Origin: Ceratothoa steindachneri
Lineage: Eukaryota > Arthropoda > Malacostraca > Isopoda > Cymothoidae
Reading direction: 5' to 3'
NCBI GenBank assembly: GCA_963969495.1
Contig: OZ018328.1
Span: 1,302,001 to 1,366,000 of the forward strand
DNA length: 64,000 bases
Below, one piece after another: positions 1 through 11,017 of this stretch. How positions within the stretch are numbered: position 1 is the stretch's first letter; each line of letters begins with the position of its first letter. A program made the translations under genes and the position numbers. Below the pieces are notes generated by a model. It was not told the DNA's origin, made no database searches, and worked only from the letters and a program-made list of their open reading frames with translations.

Positions 1-37
1 ATCACATATACCTCCAGACCTTTCATGATGTTCACTC

Positions 38-400
38 TCACACTTCATCTGTATCCAAATACCATTGACCCTTCATACTTCCATTCTTCTTACATTCAAT
101 CATCTCTAAATCAGCGTGAATCACGATCTCATTCGCTTTCAAAAACTTATAAGCTAATAACATGTCATACTTCTTGTTTGCACCTTCTACTACACAAAAT
201 TCATCTTCATTCATCCGGACACCCACAATCGAAACACTGTCTCAACCTTACAACAATTGGCACATCCTGTTCACCTAATCCAGTCAAATGATATCCACAA
301 TCCTTAACTTCACTTACTTTCATTCGTACAAATGCTTCATAGTACACCACATTCACCTTACATCCTGTATCAATCAATGCACTTACTTCTCATTCTTCAC
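38..400 (-). pseudogene. Retropepsin (aspartic protease) fragment
   Basis: This is the protease of the retrotransposon, which cleaves the Gag-Pol polyprotein. The active-site motif LIDTGCKVNVV reads on the minus strand near 380-350. Downstream, in another frame at 226-38, is a stretch with YDMLLAYKFLKANEIVIH, which looks like the usual second hydrophobic strand of these proteases (compare LLGxDfL). A frameshift lies between the two blocks near 225. It follows the knuckles in gag-pol order. The DTG is clear; the second half is inferred. Confidence 0.6.
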
Positions 401-523
401 ACTTAATTTTAACACACATACACCTATTCACTCTCTGACCCCAATTCACTCCACGATTTGACAATCCTCTCACATTCATCACTTGCACTCTAGAGAATTC
501 TCCAGAAGGAACCCCCTCATTCC

Positions 524-935
524 TTAGTTTTCCTGACTCATATCCTCTCGATTACTGGCATCATTCCCATTCATTCTTTCATTCATGCGTCTTTCACCAG
601 TCTTATACAACCTTGTTGCATGACCTACCATTCCACATTTACGACAGGTAGCTCTTGGACTGGCACACATCCTGGCATAATGCCCTATCTGCCCACAATT
701 ACCACACACTCCAGGTCCACTCATATTCACTTGACCACCTTCTCTGCAATCTCATACCAAGTGGCCCATTCCTCCACATCCATAACACGCTCTTTCCTTC
801 ACACAACTACAATTTTTATCATATGCCCCATTTGTCCACAGCCAAAGCAACTTCCTTGTGACCTGCGACAGTCAGCCCTCATGTGCCCAACTTTCTTGCA
901 CCTCAGACACCTAGGCTCATTTACTCTAGATCTAC
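524..935 (-). pseudogene. Nucleocapsid with five CCHC zinc knuckles
   Basis: Five consecutive C-x2-C-x4-H-x4-C motifs can be read on the minus strand from about 935 to 600: CLRCKKVGHMRADC, CFGCGQMGHMIKNC, CYGCGGMGHLVxDC, CGNCGQIGHYARMC and CRKCGMVGHATRL. The second needs a one-base indel, the third contains an in-frame stop, and the fifth has lost its last cysteine (TTG at that position). The last two lie in an open stretch at 730-524. CCHC knuckles bind element RNA during packaging. Most Gypsy elements carry one or two, so five is unusual. Cellular CNBP-like proteins also have such arrays, but gag and protease flank this one. Confidence 0.68.
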
Positions 936-1014
936 TGTCATTCCTACCATTTGTGCAACCACTATTCCGACCATTCTAAACCCTACTCCAACCAGTCCAA
1001 CTCTCACTCCTACT

Positions 1015-1602
1015 TTAACTTCCTCTCAGTTCGCCGCCAACATATACACTCTGCTGTTTATTCTGTCCGTAATAACTCTCCAAAAATCTTGTCATCACCT
1101 CGATTGGGCTCTCTATCAGCATGGCCCGATATGACCGGAACTGGGGCAACTTACTTCTACTTGAGTTGCGCACAGTGTGAATTGAGGCCTCCTCCCTTCC
1201 ATAATCCTCAAATTCACGGTCCTCTAACATCTCCAGTACATCCTTCCATAGCAATTTCTCACCAGCCCATCTCATCTTCTCTTTCCTCTTATACATCACA
1301 TAATCACTCACTTCATTCAGAACCGTATTTAAAACTTCATCAGCTCCTTATTCCCATTTATTTCCATTATCTCCAAATCTCATTTGCGCCAAGGACTCTA
1401 AGTGATGCGCATAAGAATTCACATGCTCATTCTTCCCCATTCTTGCTTCCTCAAACCCATTTGTTTTCTTATATTTCACACCTTTCTTCATCCTCTTACA
1501 TTGCTCTATTATTCTCTCTTTCATAACCTCCCACTTAGGCTCACCCACACTCATAATCGTCCGGTAAAAATCCTTCATACGCCCATCCAGAAACTTGCAC
1601 AA
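1015..1602 (-). pseudogene. Gag capsid-like region, broken
   Basis: Two open minus-strand pieces (1602-1348 and 1311-1015) lie between the coiled coil and the zinc knuckles. The upstream piece contains KWEVMKERIIEQCKRMKKG followed by an aromatic, charged, helix-rich stretch ending MRFGDNGNKWE. This resembles the C-terminal capsid part of Gypsy gags, where a 'W..L...' block precedes a conserved helical lobe. The frame breaks between the pieces. The assignment is positional plus composition; no strictly diagnostic motif is present. Confidence 0.5.
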
Positions 1603-1849
1603 CTCTCACCCAAAACCTATTATTCTCCAAATTTTTCCTTACAATAAATTTCATACTCTTTCAAAAACACTTTCACATCTTTTGTTCCTTCCACTGTAAA
1701 CTACTTAACTTTGGCACTTCTCTGATCAATATACTCGTATGAACTTCAGCATCACTTTCACTATCACTCACTTCTTTCCCACTTTCACTCATGCCTTCAT
1801 TCAAGCTGAAATACAAGGAGTCAATGCTAGCCAGTTGGGTCCTTTCCTG

Positions 1850-2152
1850 TCAGTCTGGGCATCTAGTCTTTGGGGTCTTCTTTTTTCGGTGCCTAGTCAT
1901 TTGCGGGGTTTCATTTATGCCTGTCAATCCCTTTTTGTAAGTTATTTCCATTTTAAGTGGAGTCGAGGCCACACCCCCACCAATTGCACCCGATTCTCCC
2001 ATTTTCTTATTCAGCATTTGCATCAATCTTTCCTCCATTCGCACCTCACTGTCTTTAATCCTCTCTTCCATTCTCACTTCCATCTCCCTCATTTTCCTTT
2101 TCAAACTATCATTCTCTTCTCTCAAATGCGCATTTTTCTGTCTTTCTGCCAC
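1850..2152 (-). pseudogene. Gag N-terminal coiled coil
   Basis: A 100-residue open frame begins with an ATG at 2152 and has a strong heptad pattern of charged residues in its first half (LREENDSLKRKMREMEVRME, then further Met/Glu/Arg heptads), predicted as a coiled coil. The second half is low complexity. Position between the LTR and the capsid-like region suggests the multimerising N-terminus of Gag. It ends at a stop before the next gag piece, so the gene is broken. It could be just a decayed spacer protein. Confidence 0.45.
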
Positions 2153-2287
2153 ACTAACTCATTTAGTCTTCTCATCTCCAACTCCATGGCCCCAATCTGT
2201 TTCTCCTCCATTAAGGACAAAAAACACAGGCTCTCACTCCTCTCCTTCCTCAAACCACCGGGCAGTCCCTATTCAGGCCTAAAAAGT

Positions 2288-2482
2288 ATGTGGTGGCAGG
2301 ATGGCGAGTCCCCAGCCAAAAATTTGTGCCGCCCTGACAAGGTCCGCTCAATGGTTCAAGGAGAGGGTATTTTCTATTTTATTACACACAAAAAAATAAT
2401 GGTGATCAACCACAACCCCAGAAAACAAAAATGCAAATTTACCCAATTACCAAAGTATTTACTATTTCTAATCACAAATGAA

Positions 2483-2554
<72 letters not shown>

Positions 2555-3352
2555 GGCCTTACAAATTTACCTCGGCCACACACATCCAAACAAGAAAATG
2601 TTTAGGGCTTTACAAACAGATTGCCCAATGGCAACATGTGAGTCTGTACAACTTTTATCAGATCTGGGAGCACTATTCCTGGTATGGAAGGGGGAAGGGG
2701 AAGGAAAAGGGAGGCGGGCCTGCTTTCTTGAGGGAAGGGAGGTTCCTTTTTCTTAAGGGACTGGGAGTCCAGCTCCAGCCAAGGCAAAATGATCCACACT
2801 CAAGGATGGGGAAGTGGTGGTTCCAGTCAAAGCGGAAAGTGGGAGGGCTCTGGCTCCAATTGATGCGTAAGCGATTTGGAGGCAGTCTCGAGACTCACGC
2901 TTCAAAAAACTGTCCCCTTACTGCCACACGAGAGTCAAGATTGGCTTCAGCCGTCTCCGAAAGCCAGATGTCAGCGACAATCGGTACCACAGAACTGGAG
3001 AAGAGAAGGCACACTCAGTCACCGATTCACTGCCACATTCAAACATCTTTACTCCTAATACATTCAACCATATCCACACTCACATAATCTTCACTCACCT
3101 ATCTTCCATCTAGGCGGCTCTTCCTTCTTCAGTCACAACTAATAACTTCCAAACTACTACTACACAAAAATATTAGCTGAAAGAATCTGCCTAAAAAGAA
3201 AATAGAGATGAAAGGGGGAGCATGCTAGAGATCCATCGAGTCCCCCTCCCACACAAAGCAAAGACAGTGATCATGCGATCCACACACACATTCTGCAAAA
3301 GAAGAAAGAGATTAGAGATAGGGAAGGGGAGGCGGTCAACCAAACTACTACA
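2288..3352 (-). repeat. LTR of the decayed Gypsy-type element
   Basis: This shares long homology with the solo LTR at 34549-35595, including a TA microsatellite at the same place and the end blocks (plus strand TGTGGTGG...CTACTACA). On the minus strand it is the 5' LTR, directly upstream of gag. It carries about 45 bp absent from the solo copy (around 2870-2915). The right flank reads ATGT then degraded RNase H sequence of the I-like LINE, so this element also inserted into a LINE. The boundary at 2288 is less certain than that at 3352. Confidence 0.7.
2485..2551. repeat. TA microsatellite
   Basis: A pure (AT)n run of about 67 bp lies inside the LTR. The same position in the solo LTR carries another run (34770-34839), so the repeat belongs to the LTR family. 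Confidence 0.95.
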
Positions 3353-3356
3353 ATGT

Positions 3357-3840
3357 CACACTAGATTCATGCCAATGAATATGGATGGCTCTAAGGAGGA
3401 GGTCCGTTTCCATTTCATATCATCTCTGTTTGAAGTCAGCGGAGCTTTTCCAGGCACTGCATCTGCACACATGAGCTAGTTGCAATATACCACTCAGTAC
3501 AGGAGACAACATGTTGTTCCTGGTTCAGAGACCAGATGGTGATTTATCACTATAAGAGCCTTGAGTGCTTCCAAGGCATTTGAATTTCCACACACCCTGG
3601 TTCTTGATATTCGTGACACCCTAGTTGCCACGAGCCGGGTCAGATGTCAAGATTATTTTATGCTGGGTTCTTGGAAATGTGGCAATTGCAAGGAATGAGC
3701 ATGCCAACAGTCTGCAAGGACTATGCAACCATAGCAGCACTTTTCTTTTCCTCACACACACTCCATGGACTACTTGCCAACCAAGATTGTCAACGGCCAA
3801 GGGGAACTTAAAGTTGCATGGTATTGCACTGTTGTTGCTG
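3357..3840 (+). pseudogene. I-like LINE RNase H fragment
   Basis: The DNA aligns by eye with the RNase H part of the better-preserved copy at about 30720-31230. The block encoding SLFEVSGA occurs near 3425, followed by sequence equivalent to the DxxxRAD part and the motif corresponding to WVPGHVGI, here WVLGNVAI. Many substitutions and stops make it non-coding. It was interrupted at its left edge by the LTR at 2288-3352. Confidence 0.65.
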
Positions 3841-4759
3841 CTCAGATTGGATCAGTGGAACATAAGGTGGTAGGGGAGCTGTTCAAATGGTTCCTTGGTG
3901 TGGGTGTAAATCCAGCCCAGATGACAACTCAAGAAGGAGTGTTCAAAATGGAAATAGGAAAAGGGAGAGTAGAAGAGTGAATAGGAAAAGGTTATGAAGA
4001 ACTGGAGAAATCAGTGAGCAAAGGGCAGACTTAAGAGAAGGAACAATGAGGTAGAAGCTTAAGAATTTGACTAATTGGATTACTAATAAACAACAGGGTT
4101 ATAAGAATAGATTTATTTAGGAACTAACTATTACACAAGGGAATATTTATGATTGGAGGAATGCCACATAGATTTTGGGGTCAGACAAAAATAGACCCAA
4201 GATTTGAACCTAAAACTATGGAACAGTTTTTAATAAGATATGAACATAACAGAACTATTCCCCCCCCCCCAAATATTACTAATAAAACGTATTATAAAAA
4301 AATCTAAAAATTTAGTAATATAAAAATATAAATCTAAGGCTACAATCTATATAATAAACTTAATTTGGTTTAGGGCCGATTTACAACTCAGAAAACATTA
4401 CGAGTAGGTGAGGAAACCCCTATATACAATTTACAATTAAAGTTACTCGAGTTTTATCCCCAAGAAATAAATTACTTACCCCTTAGCTATGGTGCTTTTT
4501 ATTTCTTAGGAACTTCTGATAAATTTTGGCACACAAATAAAGTCCAGATCAATTAAGTGGTGTCCTATCAACAGGCAAATTTTTCACTGATTAAACAAAA
4601 GATAAGCCTGAAATAAATGAAGCAAAAGCAACAAACTAATTTAGCAAATCATTCTGAAAAAATTACTTCATTAAAAACGCTCCAACTGAACTTGCCCATC
4701 TAAACATTTAATACATTGAAATTAAAGAAAAGGAGGATAGGTTCATATTACACTGCAAC
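3841..4759. other. No recognisable gene
   Basis: AT-rich sequence with a C10 run at about 4260 and short A-rich stretches. It separates the RNase H fragment from the matching LINE 3' UTR at 4760-4982, so it may be an insertion of unknown type or heavily decayed LINE. No long open frame or terminal repeat was recognised. Confidence 0.4.
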
Positions 4760-4982
4760 CGTTTCCATGCTCCCCCACCCACCCCCATCCCCCACCCCTC
4801 CCTCAATGGCACAACATGCTGGAGCATGTTTCCTTCTTCCTGCCTTTTTTTGCATTTGTTTTGTTTTTCGTATTTTGTTTGGTCTTTGCTTGTTTTTGTT
4901 TTTTTAATTTTGCCTAGTATTAGGCTGTAGTGTAATAACAGATAGTTATGTCCAAGTACTCAGTCACCAGCCTGGCTCCTTT
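4760..4982 (+). mobile_element. I-like LINE 3' UTR fragment
   Basis: A T-rich stretch is followed by 'tagtattaggctgtagtg' and 'tccaagtactcagtcacc', then a short A run. This matches the 3' end of the copy ending at 31813 (taggctgtgtgattacgg ... cgccagatggcttcct). It is non-coding and marks the end of the first fragment. Confidence 0.5.
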
Positions 4983-4984
4983 AA

Positions 4985-5312
4985 AAAATCAGGACACTTT
5001 CTGTCATATTTGACTTGGGTACACTTGTGGGATAAATCACCATTTGATGGACTTCTCACCCGTACCTTATTGAAATGACTGCATTCTCCATTAGACTGTT
5101 TGGCACATTCTTGTTGAAATTTCCAGTCTAGGTGATCTTTGTGCAAGTTACCTGTCCTCATATCAGGCCACCAGGTCGCTACCGTTTGTATCATTGTACC
5201 TGGGATGGATTTGTGCACACACTCTAAGACTATCTGACTTTTTGGAGGAGGCTGGCCTCCTCCATTTATTTGACTCTCTTTGTTCTTAGTTGCATGATCT
5301 TGTAATGGTCCG
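4985..5312 (+). mobile_element. Second I-like LINE 3' fragment
   Basis: The segment corresponds to 31300-31560 of the better copy. Shared landmarks are 'cacattcttgttgaa', 'ccaggtcgctaccg' (there 'tggggtcgctaccg') and 'tttttggaggaggctggcc'. It therefore covers the ORF2 C-terminus and proximal 3' UTR. It lies head-to-tail between two other fragments of the same family. Confidence 0.55.
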
Positions 5313-6402
5313 CTTGTAAGGGGCATGGTGATTTGCTTTTTTGGCCGCCTTGCTGACGCGACTTTGCGCCTCATCCAGCATCAGCATAGTCTCTTCTCCT
5401 TCTTTCTGACACTGTTTTCTTACCTTGCCCCTCACTTTCCATACAACCTCTCCCACAACTTTCTCTGGTCAGGATAGACACCTACCAGCTTCCTCTCACC
5501 GAATTATCCCGGATCGGGGGAGGGTACAATGCCCCCTCACCCCTGAGCTTAGGTTTGTGGTGATGGTGTTTTTAACAACCTGCTTCGACCCCACCCTCAC
5601 CTTCCTTACATACCCTTTCTCTCTCCTTGCACAGTCTATCAATTAAAATGCTGAGCCTAAGTTGGAGCCGCCATGTGGATGGGCTACCAGGCCACTAGGT
5701 AGGAGGAGTGAACACAAGCCGGCAAAATGGCAGCTGGTTTGGCCTGACCCGTGTTCACCCCTCACAGAGTGGGTTACTGCATGGGGTAATTAGCGTATGC
5801 ATTCCATGAAATGTATAGGGTCATGATGCCCAATGATGAAAATCAAACAAACATATCTTTCTCCCCTTCAAATTTACCATTGTCAGAGTCCCCCTCAGGT
5901 AGTTCCACCGATAAAATAGTTCCTCTCCCCTGGGCTTTCGCAGGGGACCCTCCAAAACTCTTCGACCGGAGAGATGGCTTACTCCTCTCCTTTGCCTATG
6001 GGTGTAGGGGACTCCCCCTCAACCTATTCTCTGGAGCCGCCCTTGGGCAACTCCCTTTCTCCAGCGGCAGTCCCCCTTTTACTTTATAAGGGGACTGCCA
6101 AAAAAGGCAGGCATCCCATAATTTACCGCTCCCACAATAGGATCAACCCCCTTACGAGGAGGGGGGAAGAGAGTGCCTGTGGGCCCCTTCCCTGTAAAGA
6201 CCTGCAGGCTCAAATATTGAGCTTAAAGGGGGTCACCGTACGTGCCCACCTCTCTTCCCTGACCAAAGACTTTCTAATGAATGGGAACTCTGATGTCCTG
6301 GGGGAAGGGGGGGGGGGTGACTACATGGAGGCCTCCCTGAGATGGACATGGTTCCTGAGAAAACCCAGCCCCAGACGGTAGCTGGGAATTGACCTGTGCT
6401 CA

Positions 6403-7480
6403 GTGCCAAGCACCGAACCAGAGTCCGCTCCTGTGCAAGGTCCTTCTCAGACAGCTCAGGTCTCCAAGACCTTACAAAGAGAGGAGAAATCTCCTCCTCT
6501 GGCTGGTGCCCCTGTGGCAGCCAAGACTTTCTCCATCTCGAATAATGATCTTGCTGAGAGAGATCCTTCTGGCCTAGGGGCTCCTGACAGTGAAGGGGAG
6601 AAGAGGGTTCATTCCCCGCCCTCGTCTCCTAAAAAAAACAAGAAAAAAACGAAAAAGAATCGGGGGGGCTCCTCTACCTCCAGGGGAGGCGCGGGGACGG
6701 AAGGGTCAGCTGCCGTTTTGGTAAGCGACCAAGCCAAGAGCGGCAGGCCAGCCCCGTTGCTCCCCCTGGTGAGGAGTCCCAGACGAAGACTAGAACTGCG
6801 CAGAGCAGACCCTCGATTACGTCGGGGCCCCTCATTCAGTCTACCTGGTTGTTTTCGAGCCCGCTGGCTTCAAACGTTTCCTTGTTAGTCGCTCCACTGA
6901 TGGGAGCATGTTGGGTAAAGGCAACATGATCCATCAGAGAAGAGCTTTAGCGAGTGTAATTGGTAGAGAGCCGAAGGTGACCCGTTTCTCGGACGGGAGC
7001 CTTCTGGCGAATGCGGCGGATCCCTCCGAGGCGGCCAAGATAAGTGCTCTTCGGACACTTGATGGCACCCCAGTAAGTGTGACGCCCCCACTCTCCATGA
7101 ACTTCGTAAAAGGAGTAGTTTATGCAAGGAAACTCGTGGATTACTCCATAGAAGACATCACTGTAGAGCTGGCTGACCATGTGGCTGTCAAGGTCGAACT
7201 TGTGATGTGAAAACAGGGAGGGGCCTCGAGACCCACCCCTACACTTATCGTCGCGTTCGACTGTGACAAGCTTCCCTAGTCGGTGTGTGCCGGTAGGTAT
7301 CGCTACCGCGTGAAGGCATTCGTGCCACTGCCGCGGAGGTGCTGCTACTGTCACCACTTCGGCAATACTAATCGCTCCTGTCGACTTACAAAGTCGGCGT
7401 TACCCCGAGGCTATACACGATAACTCGAAATCGTGTGTAGCCAAGTGTGCGAATTGCGGAGAGCCACAACCCCACTTCTT
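6403..7480 (+). pseudogene. I-like ORF1 (gag-like RNA-binding protein), copy 1
   Basis: ORF1 proteins of this group coat LINE RNA. Visible blocks are a Pro/Ser/Lys-rich N-terminus ending in a polylysine stretch (PPSSPKKNKKKTKKNRGG), then in another frame KGNMIHQRRALASVIGR, FSDGSLLAN and YSIEDITVELADH. The last is the conserved pre-knuckle, RRM-like region. The CCHC knuckles at about 7330-7460 are recognisable only in DNA alignment (CYYCHHFGNTNRSC and CANCGEPQP). Frameshifts near 6890 and stops at about 7208 and 7278 inactivate it. Confidence 0.68.
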
Positions 7481-8199
7481 CGAAGCAATGTGGTGCGTAT
7501 CTCCTTGAGAAGGTAGTCCTGGCCCTTCAGGTCCAAGATCGTCTCTCATTTCGCGAGGTTAAGGATTTAGTCCTGGCGCGCCCGGCTCTGCCCGAGATCT
7601 CCTATGCCTCAGTGTTGAGAAAGACAACCTCTGCTCCTGGCCTCTCTAGGCCTACGAGCACAGTAGTTTACGCGCCCATTTGGAACTTTTCTTCGGGTTC
7701 TACCCAAAAAGATTCATACCCAGCCCCAGCTAAAACCAGAGCTCCCCTCCCTTCCCCTACTGTGACCATTTCGCGTAAGGAGAAACGGCCGCGCACGTCC
7801 ACCGAGTCGGTAGATTCACAGAAGGCAATACCACTCAAGAGGGTCGTGAGGCCATCTTCCGGGGTTCCTAAATCTGCTCCCCGAAAGGAGGACAGCATTA
7901 AAGGAGCTTCAGCTTCTTCTCCCACCGCACCCACTTGTAGGCTGTGTGGCTTGGAGACTCTAGATCATCCAAAGGAGGGCGTCCCGCCTCCTAAGCCGCC
8001 CCGCTTGCCTAAGGTTTCGAGTCGGAGGGAGGAAAAGACTCGTATGGCGAACCCAACCTTCCCCGATAAGTCCTCGAAGGCGACAGTGCCTTCAACGCAT
8101 TGTCTGGCTAACAGCACCCAGAGTTCTGACTCCGGGAAGCGTAGGGCGATTCCCGTGAGTGCCTTCTCTTCGTTATCTATCTTTTTGCAGGAAACCATG

Positions 8200-10550
8200 C
8201 TTAGCGCATGTCCCCTGCCCACCCTCCCGGGGTATAAGTGTTTTGCTTCACGGGATGGGGGCTGGACGTGAGGATACGTGATTTACACCCGGCATGATGT
8301 CTCCGTTCTTCTCTTGGCTTAAGATACCTCCTTTCAGGCAGTAGCTTTGTAACGGCACCTGGATAGGAGGTATATCGTTACTTCCACGTACTCCACCGTC
8401 AGCCGACTTCGACGCGCGGGACTTCCGCCGTGTCGTGGCTCGGTTGCCTAGGCCCTTTATCTTGCCCTGAGATCTGAACGGTAAACACCACATCTGGCGA
8501 GACTACTCGAGTAATCTCAGTTTTCAGGTCCATTCTGACCTTATTGATGAGCGAGATAGGTGTCCTAAATGTGGATGAGTTTATGCATCAATGCCCCCCT
8601 GAGAATCGTTTTATTTTACTGTCTCGATCTATCTTTGTGCTCTCCAGATGCACAGCCTGATTTTGAGTTGTGGGTGTTCGATGAATTCCATGGTAATGAT
8701 CACTTTCACATTCGAATATCATTTTCTTTGCCTCTGCCGCCCTAGGACCCGTCACGGTGGTGCTTAGCACATGCGCAGTGTCCGAAGTTCAGAAAATAAC
8801 TGATTTCTCTCTCATTTGAGGAGTTTATGTTGATAGATGAGGCCGTTGAGTTCTCCGGCAACCTCATTGCCGGGGGCCTAGCTATTATTCCTATAAAATC
8901 TGGCGGTTTTTCACGCCGATCACTCACGTGGTGGTCAGCAGAGTGTGATACGGCCCTCAAACAGAAGCGTTATGCCTACATGCGCTATAAGCGCCGCTCG
9001 AACGATTTCATTGTCGGTGAATATCCGTCTAGCTAAGGCTAGGTTCCAGTATATTTCAAAGCACACACCTCTTCTTGGCGTGTTGGCGTGCATACGTGTC
9101 TTCCCTTAACGGGAAGACCCCTCTGGCAGAGGTGTGGGAGCGAGTCAAAAGGATTCGGGGCAAGTTCTCGCAGGACCCCCCTCCTCCCGTTCTCCAGGAG
9201 AAGAGAATGGGATCGCAATCTCGGACCCCGCGTCCGTGGCGGAATCCTTCGCGACCGCTTTCTCCGCATTCTCTAGCCGGGATGCTGCTCCGCCAGTATA
9301 CCATGCGCGCCGTGATTTCGCGGAAGACCGCCGACTGGACTTTACCTCCAGAGGCGGAGAACCCTTCATCCACAGGTACGCCATGCTTCAACACCTGGGT
9401 GAGCGATGCATAGCCTCTCTGTTGGATTTGTTCAACAGGATTTGGGTAGACGTATCCTTCCAGATTATTGGCAAATCGCTACTGTGCTCGCTTTTCACAG
9501 ACCAGGAAAGGATCACTCTACCTAGCCCGGTTTCCGCCCAATTTCTCTAACCTCCTGCGTGTGCAAGTTGATGGAGAAATTTGTAAATTTTAGATTAGCC
9601 TTTTTTTCTGGAGAGTGGAGGCCATCTGTCTTCAGCGCCGTGCCGCTTCCGCAAGTTTCACTTCACGTCTATGTTCTGCTCTCAGTATAAAATGCCGTCT
9701 GTGATACGGCGATACGGTATCATGGAGAATCTTTGTGAGATTGTCCATTCCGCGTATGGGTGGGGGGAGGCCTCTCCGGCCTAATGGAGCAGGAAGAGAG
9801 TGTCCCACAGGGAAGTGTCCTCAGTGTCGCACTCTTTACCCTGAGCATCAACGGCATCACCTCGGTGATCCCGGAAGATGTTCTCGCTACGCTCTACGTG
9901 GACGACCTTTCGATCTCCTTTGGCGTGGCCCAGATGCCAACTCTGGAGCGTCGAATCTCTCGCTATTCCGAAGCGCACAGGCTTTGGTTTTCTTTGGGCA
10001 AGACTAAGTTGGGGTATTTTTGCCACCATCCATGGCTCCACCCTGATCCAGACTTGTTTCTCAATGGGGTGCGCCTAGAAGTGTTGGACTCTCACCGTTT
10101 CCTTGCTCTTGTATTTAACCGATGTCTCACCTGGTAGTCTCTTATTCGCAGCCTTAGGGTTTCTTGTACCCTCGCCATAGATACCCTTCATTTCCTGACG
10201 TTTAGCGCCTGGGGCGCTGATAGGGCTATTGCCTTTCTTTTTTATCGATCCTTTGTTCCTTCGAAGCTCGACTACGAATACGAGTTTTATGCTTACGCAG
10301 CCGAGCGTGTATTGCCTAAGGTGGACTCGATCCCACCACAGCAACCTTCACCTGGCGACCGGTGCCTTCCGCACTTTTCCCATTGAGATCCTACTTGTCG
10401 ATGATAGGGAGGTGCCACTCGATCTGCGCCATACACAGGGCATTATTCGCCTGTACGCGCGAGCCCGGTGCCTCCCTCAGTCGCCAACAGCTCTCACTTC
10501 ATCCGCAGCTTATCTTGACGGTGCCTATGCCACCGTGAGACGCCTGTAAT
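8200..10550 (+). pseudogene. I-like ORF2 (endonuclease-RT), copy 1
   Basis: ORF2 nicks target DNA and copies the LINE RNA. The endonuclease part (8270-8760) is very decayed. The RT part is clearest at 9760-10137, where an open frame reads VPQGSVLSVALF, LATLYVDDLSISF (the YxDD catalytic box) and FLNGVRLEVLDSHRFL. A later piece (10229-10549) carries the post-RT block (TGAFRTFPIE). Multiple frameshifts separate the pieces. RNase H is absent because the copy is truncated near 10600. Confidence 0.72.
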
Positions 10551-10855
10551 ACCCTAAGCCTTCTGTGTTTAGGGCTTGGAAACTTCTTTGAGAGCTAGGT
10601 AATGTTTTGTGTGCATCTAGGTCATAACTTGTGGTGAATATGAAGTTTGCAAAGAATATTAGAGCAATAGGAAATATGTGAAGGATTTGTAAGCCAATGT
10701 ATACTACTTGTTTGGAGTTCTAGACATGTTAGGGTGCATGTGTATTTTTGACTGATCATTCTTTAGTTCTAATTTTTCCTACATTAAGTGTAAACAAATG
10801 TTATTAATGATCTCTTATTCATCAGGTTCTTAGATTGAAATTTATTTATATTTAG

Positions 10856-11017
10856 GGAAAGTTTGGAGAAATTTTAATGAAAGAAGAGATTAAGGAAGAA
10901 GATCTGGAAGATCAAAGTCTTGTCCTTGATGAAAATGAAGAGGGACTTGATTCCCAAGAAAAAAACTCAGCATATGCAACTCCTCAAACAGTGGTACAAA
11001 ACTGCCTTCAAGCAAAG
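10856..11017 (+). CDS. Upstream exon of C2H2 zinc-finger gene (predicted)
   Basis: A 162-bp interval is bounded by an acceptor (tttatatttag) and a donor (AAG|gtaatt). It is open in one frame through all 54 codons, phase 0 at both ends. An internal ATG at 10877 begins MKEEIKEEDLEDQSLVLDEN, an acidic stretch with an IKEE match to the SUMO-attachment consensus. Such acidic, lysine-poor leaders are common before C2H2 arrays. Joined to the exon at 21922, which also starts in phase 0, the frame stays open into nine zinc fingers. Translation could start at 10877 or in an exon further upstream. No transcript is available, so the splice is a prediction. Confidence 0.55.

Larger units (their letters stand above)
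1..2287 (-). mobile_element. Decayed Gypsy-type LTR retrotransposon, internal part
   Basis: Read on the minus strand, this stretch gives in order a coiled-coil gag N-terminus, gag, CCHC knuckles and an aspartic protease. That is the 5' half of an LTR retrotransposon, and RT and integrase would lie beyond the window start. An LTR sits directly upstream at 2288-3352. Frameshifts and stops break every reading frame, so it is inactive. The Gypsy assignment is inferred from the domain order and the related solo LTR with a 4-bp target duplication at 34549-35595; no RT is available to place it in a clade. Confidence 0.72.
5313..10600 (+). mobile_element. I-like LINE, copy 1 (decayed, 3' truncated)
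   Basis: This copy starts at the same 5' UTR block as the copy at 25.9 kb ('taagggg...gatttgc...ggccgcc') and carries ORF1, endonuclease and RT in order. It stops just past the RT domain (block 'gagagctaggta' near 10592), so RNase H and 3' UTR are lost. All frames are interrupted. The family combines a CCHC ORF1, an APE endonuclease, an RT with YVDDL and RNase H. That set points to the I/Nimb group of non-LTR elements; the exact clade is inferred. Confidence 0.8.

Noticed and set aside
951..1526. Plus-strand 191-codon Ser/His-rich frame
   Set aside because: Antisense shadow of the decayed minus-strand gag region.
1739..2605. Plus-strand 288-codon frame ending in Tyr-Ile repeats
   Set aside because: It runs antisense to gag and through the TA microsatellite, which gives the Tyr-Ile string. 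Composition shows no domain.
7447..8271. 274-codon plus frame in I-like copy 1 as a separate gene
   Set aside because: It is Pro/Ser-rich sequence of the LINE between the knuckles and ORF2; the same DNA recurs in other copies, so it is element, not a host gene.
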